Assembly (NCBI GenBank): GCA_902496775.1 | Contig: CABVCF010000085.1 | Span: forward strand, 1 to 8,281 | DNA length: 8,281 nt | Origin: an uncultured Collinsella sp. | GTDB taxonomy: Bacteria; Actinomycetota; Coriobacteriia; Coriobacteriales; Coriobacteriaceae | Reading direction: 5' to 3' | Shown here: one piece after another, positions 1 to 4,540 of the stretch | How the letters are laid out: every line of letters begins with the position of its first letter | How positions within the stretch are numbered: the stretch's first letter is position 1 | Notes under the pieces: model-generated | What the model saw: the letters and a program-made list of their open reading frames with translations, nothing else | What the model was told of the DNA's origin: nothing | Database searches by the model: none | Position numbers and translations under genes: made by a program

Positions 1-17
1 TCAGCCCCGGAGCGGTA

Positions 18-2240
18 TTAGAGATGCAGCACGCGGTCGCGGATCTCCTCGGTTCGACCCTGGTTCCAGAACTGGGTACCGATGTAGCCGCACGTACGAC
101 GAGCGACATTCATCTTCTCCTGGTCGCGGTTGCCGCAGTTGGGGCACTCCCACACCAGCTTGCCATCGTCCTCGACAATCTTGATCTCACCGTCGTAGCC
201 GCACACCTGGCAGTAGTCGCTCTTGGTGTTGAGCTCGGCGTACATGATGTTGTCGTAGATGTACTGCATCACGCGAATGACAGCCTTGAGGTTGTCCTGC
301 ATGTTGGGAACCTCGACGTAGGAGATGGCACCGCCCGGCGAAAGCTGCTGGAACATACCCTCGAACTTGAGCTTGTCGAATGCGTCGATCTCCTCGGACA
401 CATGGACGTGATAGCTGTTGGTAATGTAGCCCTTGTCCGTCACGCCCGGGATAATGCCAAAACGGCGCTGCAGGCACTTGGCAAACTTGTAGGTCGTCGA
501 CTCAAGCGGGGTGCCGTACAGCGAGAAGTCGATATCGCTTTCGGCCTTCCACTCGGCGCACTTGTCGTTCATGTGCTGCATGACGGCCATGGCAAACGGC
601 GTGCCCTCCTTCTCGGTGTGGCTGTGACCCGTCATGTACTTAACGCACTCATACAGGCCGGCATAGCCCAGGCTGATCGTAGAGTATCCGCCCACGAGCA
701 GCTTGTCGATCGTCTCGCCCTTCTTCAGACGCGCCAGGGCGCCGTATTGCCAAAGAATCGGCGCGGCGTCAGAAAGTGTACCCATCAGGCGCTCATGACG
801 GCACAGCAGGGCACGGTGGCACAGCTCAAGGCGCTCATCGAAGATCTTCCAGAACTTGTCCATATCCTGGTGCGAGCTCAGTGCGACATCAGGCAGGTTG
901 ATGGTCACAACGCCCTGGTTAAAGCGACCATAGTACTTGGGCTTGTTCGGGTCGTAGTTCAGCGCGTTGGCAACGTTGTTAAAACCGTTGCCCGAGCGGT
1001 CGGGTGTCAAGAAGCTGCGGCAGCCCATGCAGGTATAGCAATCGCCGTTGCCGGCGGTCTCGCCCTTCGACAGCTTGAGCTCGCGCATCTTCTTCTCGGA
1101 GATGTAATCGGGCACCATGCGCTTGGCGGTGCACTTGGCAGCCAGCTGGGTCAGGTAGAAGTACGGGGAATCCTCGTGAACGTTATCGTCCTCGAGTACA
1201 TAGATAAGCTTGGGGAATGCCGGGGTAATCCACACGCCGGCCTCGTTCTTAACGCCCTCGTAGCGCTGGCGAAGCGTCTCCTCCACGATCATGGCAAGGT
1301 CGTGCTTCTCCTGAGGCGTACGGGCCTCGTTAAGATACATAAAGACCGTCACGAACGGCGCCTGGCCATTGGTGGTCATAAGGGTCACGACCTGATACTG
1401 AATCGTCTGGACGCCGCGACGGATCTCGTCACGCAGGCGATCCTCAACGACCTCGCGAACCTTTTCGGGAGATGCGGAAACGCCGAGCTCCTCGAGCTCG
1501 CGGGCGACCTCGCCACGAATCTTTTGACGGCTCACCTCAACAAAGGGGGCAAGATGGGTCAGCGAGATGGACTGGCCGCCGTACTGGGAGGAAGCAACCT
1601 GGGCGATAATCTGCGTCGCAATATTGCAGGCGGTCGAGAAGCTGTGCGGCTTCTCAATCAGCGTGCCCGAAATAACAGTGCCGTTCTGGAGCATGTCCTC
1701 CAGGTTCACCAGATCGCAGTTGTGCATATGCTGGGCAAAGTAATCCGAATCGTGGAAATGGATCAGACCCTCATTATGGGCATCCACGATCTCCTGAGGC
1801 AGCAGCACGCGCTGGGTCAGGTCCTTGGAAATCTCGCCAGCCATATAGTCGCGCTGAACGGAGTTGACGGTCGGGTTCTTGTTGGAGTTCTCCTGCTTGA
1901 CCTCTTCGTTATTGCACTCGATCAGCGACAGGATCTTGTCATCGGTCGTGTTCTTCTGGCGCTTCAGGCTCTGAACATAGCGATAGATGATGTAGTGGCG
2001 GGCAACCTCGTAGCAGTCGAGACGCATGATCTCGTCCTCGACCAAATCCTGGATCTCCTCGACCGAAACGGTGTGGCCCGCGTTCTCGCATGCCTCGGCG
2101 ACGTTTTGCGCCGCATAAACCACCTGGCGGTCGGTTAGACGAGAGCTCTCCTCGACCTCCAAGTTAGCGGCGCGGATGGCATTGACAATCTTATCGATGT
2201 CAAAGACAACCTCGGTGCCGCTGCGCTTGATGATCTTCAT
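18..2240 (-). CDS. nrdD: Anaerobic (class III) ribonucleoside-triphosphate reductase, NrdD
   Basis: This enzyme reduces ribonucleoside triphosphates to deoxynucleotides in anaerobic cells, using a glycyl radical installed by the activase NrdG. The 740-residue protein is complete and of normal length. Residues 1-92 look like an ATP-cone allosteric domain (starts MKIIKRSGTEVVFDIDK). The barrel follows, with conserved cysteines in HNCDLVNLEDML (Cys175) and CMGCRSF (Cys407), the likely active-site pair. The C-terminus has a zinc site of two CxxC pairs (Cys677/680 and Cys699/702) and the glycyl-radical motif RRTCGYIG (Gly718). I chose ATG 2240 because AAAGAGG lies 7 nt upstream; an upstream in-frame ATG at 2270 adds ten basic residues and lacks that support. 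Only 17 nt follow the stop, so an adjacent nrdG would lie outside the window. Regulation is by the NrdR boxes listed separately. Identity is near certain from the motifs. Confidence 0.97.
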   Translation of the reverse strand: MKIIKRSGTEVVFDIDKIVNAIRAANLEVEESSRLTDRQVVYAAQNVAEACENAGHTVSVEEIQDLVEDEIMRLDCYEVARHYIIYRYVQSLKRQKNTTDDKILSLIECNNEEVKQENSNKNPTVNSVQRDYMAGEISKDLTQRVLLPQEIVDAHNEGLIHFHDSDYFAQHMHNCDLVNLEDMLQNGTVISGTLIEKPHSFSTACNIATQIIAQVASSQYGGQSISLTHLAPFVEVSRQKIRGEVARELEELGVSASPEKVREVVEDRLRDEIRRGVQTIQYQVVTLMTTNGQAPFVTVFMYLNEARTPQEKHDLAMIVEETLRQRYEGVKNEAGVWITPAFPKLIYVLEDDNVHEDSPYFYLTQLAAKCTAKRMVPDYISEKKMRELKLSKGETAGNGDCYTCMGCRSFLTPDRSGNGFNNVANALNYDPNKPKYYGRFNQGVVTINLPDVALSSHQDMDKFWKIFDERLELCHRALLCRHERLMGTLSDAAPILWQYGALARLKKGETIDKLLVGGYSTISLGYAGLYECVKYMTGHSHTEKEGTPFAMAVMQHMNDKCAEWKAESDIDFSLYGTPLESTTYKFAKCLQRRFGIIPGVTDKGYITNSYHVHVSEEIDAFDKLKFEGMFQQLSPGGAISYVEVPNMQDNLKAVIRVMQYIYDNIMYAELNTKSDYCQVCGYDGEIKIVEDDGKLVWECPNCGNRDQEKMNVARRTCGYIGTQFWNQGRTEEIRDRVLHL

Positions 2241-2461
2241 CCTCTTGCCTCTTTCGCGTCGTAGCCTCATTGCGCTTCAGAGCCAAACGATGCCCGGCAG
2301 GGCTTGCCCCTGTCTTGCGGCGCCGTCGCGCAATCTGTGTTCTCGATAAACCATAAGCCTCTATGCGGACATTCCCAGGAGCCGATCAAGCGGCTCAAGG
2401 ACACGTTCAAAAGAGGCAATTAAGGTCTTCGTTCTCTGTCCGCCATCTATCATACGACAAA
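2241..2461 (-). promoter_or_regulatory. Long 5' leader of nrdD
   Basis: If the promoter at 2468-2497 is right, the nrdD mRNA has an untranslated leader of roughly 220 nt. It holds two clear hairpins: GAGCCG-(6 nt)-CGGCTC at 2379-2396 and CAGGG-(5 nt)-CCCTG at 2298-2312. Neither is followed by a T-run, so they are not intrinsic terminators. The ribosome binding site AAAGAGG sits at the 3' end of the leader. I see no B12 box or other riboswitch consensus I recognise, and no short ORF with a good ribosome binding site. Confidence 0.45.
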
Positions 2462-2465
2462 GATG

Positions 2466-2481
2466 CATCTATATCCTGTAT
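2466..2481. promoter_or_regulatory. NrdR box, promoter-proximal (overlaps the -10)
   Basis: CATCTATATCCTGTAT matches the known NrdR-box pattern acaCwAtATaTwGtgt at the core C, the central TATAT and the G, but is weaker at the ends. It lies 32 bp (about three helical turns) from the stronger box at 2498-2513, which is the usual spacing for NrdR box pairs. It covers the nrdD -10 element, so bound NrdR would block RNA polymerase. Confidence 0.65.
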
Positions 2482-2497
2482 TCTTTTTTTAGGTCAA
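2468..2497 (-). promoter_or_regulatory. Probable sigma-70-type promoter of nrdD
   Basis: On the minus strand a TTGACC -35 element (2492-2497) is followed after 18 bp by a TATAGA -10 element (2468-2473), pointing at nrdD. Both elements are tied to NrdR boxes: one box abuts the -35 and the other covers the -10. That geometry supports both the promoter and its repression. A perfect TATAAT also lies further upstream (2551-2556) but has no good -35 partner, so it is at most a weak second start. Transcript mapping has not been seen here; this is motif evidence. Confidence 0.7.
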
Positions 2498-2513
2498 ACA
2501 CAACATATAGTGT
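2498..2513. promoter_or_regulatory. NrdR box, distal (abuts the -35)
   Basis: ACACAACATATAGTGT is a near-perfect match to the NrdR-box pattern, with ACAC and GTGT as its ends. NrdR is the zinc-finger/ATP-cone repressor of ribonucleotide reductase genes and binds paired boxes. The box directly abuts the TTGACC -35 element. An 8-bp direct repeat AGGTCAAA (2491-2498 and 2520-2527) brackets it; the first copy overlaps the -35, and the repeat has no role I can assign. Confidence 0.82.
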
Positions 2514-2527
2514 TTCAGCAGGTCAAA

Positions 2528-2818
2528 GCAATTAGTCATTTTGCAGACGCATTATAAATGAGGGGTATTTGACAAGTCGGTAAAACGTTACCAACACGGC
2601 TACCTGCATGGCAGCTATAAAACCCCCTTAGTCAAGCCACTGACAAATCCTACTAAAACCAAGCCACTCACGCCAAAAGAATCCAAAAGATTATGCTTGA
2701 CCAACATGTTGCGGTCACGCTCGGCCAGGACGTATGCAATCTGCCGGCACCCCTACGGGATACGAAGACCATCGCATACAGACCTTGGATCAAAATTTGC
2801 TGGCATGTTTGGCGGCAT
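2528..2818. other. Intergenic region without a recognisable gene
   Basis: This stretch lies between the nrdD promoter and the terminator of the Gly-Val tRNA unit, both read leftward. The short plus-strand reading frames here have no convincing ribosome binding site or protein character and run on into tRNA genes, so I do not call them. A small palindrome, GGTAA-AACG-TTACC (2579-2592), is visible. It could be an operator or a small hairpin, but nothing ties it to a gene. Confidence 0.5.
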
Positions 2819-2854
2819 AAAACAAAACAGTCCAGAAGCAAAGCCTCTGGACTG
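2819..2854 (-). terminator. Intrinsic terminator of the Gly-Val tRNA unit
   Basis: On the minus strand a perfect 9-bp stem (CAGTCCAGA ... TCTGGACTG, 2828-2836 with 2846-2854, 9-nt loop) is followed by TTTTGTTTT. It starts 8 bp past the CCA end of tRNA-Val. The same TTTTGTTTTA tail occurs in the terminator at 3387-3413. Confidence 0.9.
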
Positions 2855-2862
2855 CGAACATT

Positions 2863-2937
2863 TGGTGGGCGTTAGAAGATTTGAACTTCTGACCTCTTCC
2901 GTGTCAGGGAAGCGCTCTCCCCCTGAGCTAAACGCCC
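2863..2937 (-). tRNA. tRNA-Val (anticodon GAC)
   Basis: The minus strand folds into a full cloverleaf. The acceptor GGGCGTT pairs with AACGCCC. The D arm is GCTCAGGGGGAGAGC, the anticodon stem CTTCC/GGAAG, and the loop CTGACAC gives anticodon GAC. The T arm is AGAAG-TTCAAAT-CTTCT, with discriminator A and an encoded CCA. Only 3 nt separate it from the upstream tRNA-Gly, so the two are surely cotranscribed from the promoter at 3029-3057. Confidence 0.97.
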
Positions 2938-2940
2938 AAA

Positions 2941-3016
2941 TGGAGCGGACAACGGGGCTCGAACCCGCGACCCCAACCTTGGCAAGGTTGTGCTCTACCA
3001 ACTGAGCCATGTCCGC
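2941..3016 (-). tRNA. tRNA-Gly (anticodon GCC), copy 1
   Basis: The acceptor GCGGACA pairs with TGTCCGC. The anticodon stem CAACC/GGTTG holds the loop TTGCCAA (anticodon GCC). The T arm is GCGGG-TTCGAGC-CCCGT, and CCA is encoded. All 76 bases are identical to the copies at 3305-3380 and 3532-3607. It has its own promoter and is followed after 3 nt by tRNA-Val. Confidence 0.98.
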
Positions 3017-3028
3017 CTGCAAGGATTT

Positions 3029-3057
3029 AATATACGGGATGATCCACCCGAATGCAA
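3029..3057 (-). promoter_or_regulatory. Promoter of the tRNA-Gly/tRNA-Val unit
   Basis: On the minus strand TTGCAT (3052-3057) is followed after 17 bp by TATATT (3029-3034), about 12 bp before the tRNA-Gly 5' end. AT-rich sequence with GAAAATAGTTC lies just upstream of the -35, as at the other two tRNA promoters in this window. Confidence 0.78.
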
Positions 3058-3154
3058 GAACTATTTTCGAATAATTTGAAAAAAGTTCGAGCCCCATGGG
3101 ACGGATTGGCCAATTAGTGAAAAGAACGGAAGATCCACTCCCCCGGCCACGACA

Positions 3155-3258
3155 GCGAGCGGGCTCCGGGTGCCTCAGGTTGCCGCGAAAGAGGAGGGAA
3201 GCGTACTTTATGTACGCGACCGACGATTGAGGGGCAAGATGGGGTGCCCGGGGCTCGC
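3155..3258. repeat. Nested palindromic element, about 104 bp, unknown function
   Basis: Several pairing segments nest inside each other. GCGAGC (3155-3160) pairs with GCTCGC (3253-3258). CCGGGTGCCTC (3166-3176) pairs with GGGGTGCCCGG (3241-3251) over 11 positions with three G-T wobbles. TTGCC (3180-3184) pairs with GGCAA (3233-3237). At the tip is the perfect hairpin GCGTAC-TTTAT-GTACGC (3201-3217). The element fills the gap between the terminator of one tRNA unit and the promoter of the next. It could be a dispersed intergenic repeat or a structured RNA; I see no protein-coding character. Confidence 0.55.
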
Positions 3259-3269
3259 GCAGCGTCAAC

Positions 3270-3296
3270 AAAAAACGCGGTTCGTTAGAACCGCGT
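3270..3296 (-). terminator. Intrinsic terminator after tRNA-Gly copy 2
   Basis: A perfect 9-bp stem ACGCGGTTC/GAACCGCGT (3275-3283 with 3288-3296, 4-nt loop) is followed on the minus strand by TTTTTT. It lies 8 nt past the tRNA-Gly CCA and closes the Gly-Cys-Gly transcription unit. Confidence 0.92.
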
Positions 3297-3304
3297 AAGA
3301 TAGT

Positions 3305-3380
3305 TGGAGCGGACAACGGGGCTCGAACCCGCGACCCCAACCTTGGCAAGGTTGTGCTCTACCAACTGAGCCATGTCCGC
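3305..3380 (-). tRNA. tRNA-Gly (anticodon GCC), copy 2
   Basis: The sequence is identical over all 76 bases to the copies at 2941-3016 and 3532-3607, including the encoded CCA. A terminator-like hairpin separates it from tRNA-Cys upstream, and a strong terminator follows it. No promoter fits in the 42-nt gap before it, so it probably depends on read-through from the Gly-Cys genes. Confidence 0.98.
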
Positions 3381-3386
3381 ATATGT

Positions 3387-3413
3387 AAAACAAAACGGGC
3401 GCCGGAGCGCCCG
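3387..3413 (-). terminator. Terminator-like hairpin between tRNA-Cys and tRNA-Gly copy 2
   Basis: On the minus strand a 7-bp GC stem, CGGGCGC-TCCG-GCGCCCG (3396-3413), is followed by TTTTGTTTT. By sequence this is a good intrinsic terminator, yet a tRNA gene with no visible promoter of its own starts 6 bp downstream. It may be a partial terminator or a processing signal. Confidence 0.75.
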
Positions 3414-3422
3414 GATGTTGCC

Positions 3423-3496
3423 TGGAGGCGAAGCCCGGATTCGAACCGGGGGTAAAGGCTTTGCAGGCCTCTGCCTTACCACTTGGCCACTTCGCC
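3423..3496 (-). tRNA. tRNA-Cys (anticodon GCA)
   Basis: The acceptor GGCGAAG pairs with CTTCGCC. The D arm is GCCAAGTGGTAAGGC. The anticodon stem GAGGC/GCCTT holds the loop CTGCAAA (anticodon GCA). The T arm is CCCGG-TTCGAAT-CCGGG, with discriminator T and an encoded CCA. The discriminator T (U73) is the known cysteine identity base. It lies between two identical tRNA-Gly genes. Confidence 0.97.
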
Positions 3497-3497
3497 G

Positions 3498-3521
3498 AAA
3501 AAGGACCGCTTGAGACGGTCC
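3498..3521 (-). terminator. Terminator-like hairpin between tRNA-Gly copy 3 and tRNA-Cys
   Basis: On the minus strand GGACCG-(7 nt)-CGGTCC (3503-3521) is followed by TTTTT, which ends one base before the tRNA-Cys 5' end. The stem is short, so termination may be partial. It could equally expose an RNase cleavage site for tRNA maturation. Confidence 0.6.
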
Positions 3522-3531
3522 GGAAATGCAA

Positions 3532-3607
3532 TGGAGCGGACAACGGGGCTCGAACCCGCGACCCCAACCTTGGCAAGGTTGTGCTCTACCAACTGAGCCA
3601 TGTCCGC
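3532..3607 (-). tRNA. tRNA-Gly (anticodon GCC), copy 3
   Basis: First gene of the Gly-Cys-Gly unit and identical over 76 bases to the other two Gly(GCC) copies. Its promoter is at 3620-3648. The three identical copies within about 670 bp are targets for homologous recombination or gene conversion. Confidence 0.98.
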
Positions 3608-3619
3608 TTGCGGGTTATT

Positions 3620-3648
3620 AATTTACGCGAGTTGTCCTAAAGACGCAA
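3620..3648 (-). promoter_or_regulatory. Promoter of the Gly-Cys-Gly tRNA unit
   Basis: On the minus strand TTGCGT (3643-3648) is followed after 17 bp by TAAATT (3620-3625), about 12 bp before the tRNA. The perfect A-tract palindrome at 3651-3667 sits immediately upstream of the -35. Confidence 0.72.
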
Positions 3649-3650
3649 GT

Positions 3651-3667
3651 ACTTTTTTCAAAAAAGT
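3651..3667. promoter_or_regulatory. A-tract palindrome upstream of a tRNA promoter
   Basis: ACTTTTTT-C-AAAAAAGT is a perfect 8+1+8 palindrome. On the minus strand it reads straight into CTTGCGT, the -35 region of the tRNA-Gly promoter. An equal palindrome (apart from the middle base) holds the same place at the tRNA-Leu promoter (7125-7141). The location fits an UP-element that contacts the RNA polymerase alpha subunit; that role is inferred. Confidence 0.6.
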
Positions 3668-3689
3668 TGCCCAAAGCAAGTTCATGCAG

Positions 3690-3714
3690 GTAAATAACGC
3701 CAAGTCAAGGCGCT
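3690..3714 (-). terminator. Weak terminator of the STAS-kinase gene
   Basis: On the minus strand AGCGCC-TTGACTT-GGCGTT (3696-3714, one wobble pair) overlaps the stop codon and is followed by a short T-rich stretch (ATTT). It is the only candidate before the tRNA-Gly promoter. It is weak, so some read-through into the tRNA unit is possible. Confidence 0.4.
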
Positions 3715-4459
3715 ATGCGCACGATTCCAATGCCGAGCTAAACAGCTTCACCATCCGAACGCGTGTGCCAGCGCCATCCGTGCGACGGGCAACCTCCACG
3801 TTATCGACGAGCATGCGCATAAGCTTGATACCGCGTCCGCGTTCCTCGGATGCCACCGGCTCGCTCGCCCCATCGATAGAATAGCCAGCGCCCCGATCAA
3901 GCACCTCGAGCACAACACGGTCCCCATAGGCCTGAACCGTCAGGATGCAGCCAACACCGCCCGCATGGTCATATGCGTTACCCAATGCCTCCCCCAACGC
4001 CAATGCGACGTCATAGCGCTCATCACGCCTCAGGGGAAGCGATTCGAGGAGCTCGGCCACACGGTGCCGATAATACGGGAGATTCTCGATGCCTCGCTGC
4101 ACTTCGACGCTCTTGCTCCATCGCGGCAACTCCCCCACCGGAATGGCGGGAATCGACTCCCGCGCCGGGCCCGCGACATGCAGGATGTCGACAAGTCGGG
4201 CAATTTCCAAAAAGCGAACGACCCCATCGGAGGCGTTAACGAGCGAAAGCAGTCCCTCATGCCTCATAAGCTCTCTAGCACGTGTAAGCAAAAACGCCAA
4301 ACCCGTCGAGTCGATAAAGCCCACGGCCTGGCAATTGATGACAACACGACGCACGCCCCGGTCGATCAAATTATCCAACCGTCGGCGCAGTGCGGGCACC
4401 GAGGCGATGTCGATATCGCCCGGTGGCGTCAAAACCGCTATGTCATTCCACTCATTCAT
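3713..4459 (-). CDS. Fused STAS anti-sigma antagonist / GHKL anti-sigma kinase
   Basis: This 248-residue protein joins two partners that are separate in the RsbV-RsbW and SpoIIAA-SpoIIAB systems. Residues 1-100 form a STAS domain with the phosphoacceptor motif FIDSTGL (Ser51). After a linker, residues 115-245 form a GHKL kinase domain with the N-box LGEALGNAYDHA (Glu157, Asn161), the G1 box DRGAG (Asp188), the G2 box GRGIKLM (208-214) and a C-terminal GTRVRMVK. All catalytic and nucleotide-binding residues look intact. I chose ATG 4459 because the STAS domain begins right after it. A GTG at 4498 is in frame but has no ribosome binding site, and the only possible site for 4459 (GGGGA, 11 nt upstream) is also poor. 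It lies downstream of the PP2C phosphatase in the same direction, so the phosphatase is its probable reset enzyme. The target sigma factor is not in the window. Confidence 0.9.
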   Translation of the reverse strand: MNEWNDIAVLTPPGDIDIASVPALRRRLDNLIDRGVRRVVINCQAVGFIDSTGLAFLLTRARELMRHEGLLSLVNASDGVVRFLEIARLVDILHVAGPARESIPAIPVGELPRWSKSVEVQRGIENLPYYRHRVAELLESLPLRRDERYDVALALGEALGNAYDHAGGVGCILTVQAYGDRVVLEVLDRGAGYSIDGASEPVASEERGRGIKLMRMLVDNVEVARRTDGAGTRVRMVKLFSSALESCA

Positions 4460-4500
4460 ACGACCATGGTTCCCCAAAAAAGCCCACTCGATGCACACGT

Positions 4501-4518
4501 ATCTGCAACCGCGCAGAT
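4501..4518 (-). other. Small hairpin between phosphatase and STAS-kinase genes
   Basis: ATCTGC-(6 nt)-GCAGAT is a perfect 6-bp stem in the 81-nt gap between the two genes. The next T-run (TTTTTT) is about 20 nt further on, so this is not a standard terminator. It may modulate expression or stabilise the upstream message. Confidence 0.35.
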
Positions 4519-4540
4519 TTCGCCCGTCAGGCGTCGTGAC

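Noticed and set aside
24..2138. A 704-codon open frame on the plus strand
   Set aside because: It is antisense to nrdD, whose motifs are unmistakable. The product is a leucine/valine/histidine-rich shadow with no ribosome binding site or recognisable domain; GC-rich codon bias keeps it open.
2241..2461. Cobalamin riboswitch in the nrdD leader
   Set aside because: No B12-box consensus or the expected multi-helix layout could be found.
2579..2592. GGTAA-AACG-TTACC as a LacI-type operator
   Set aside because: It lacks the central CG symmetry of those operators, and no adjacent promoter or regulator gene supports it.
2697..3005. Plus-strand open frame of 102 codons
   Set aside because: It runs through tRNA-Val and tRNA-Gly sequence and has no ribosome binding site.
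2753..3349. Minus-strand open frame of 198 codons, and similar frames at 3265-3576
   Set aside because: They translate across three tRNA genes and a terminator; repeated peptide pieces such as MPRLGSRVRAPLSAP are just the repeated tRNA-Gly sequence.
2941..3607. Regularly repeated 76-bp units, CRISPR-like at first sight
   Set aside because: The repeats are complete tRNA-Gly genes with cloverleaf folds, and the spacers vary widely in length.
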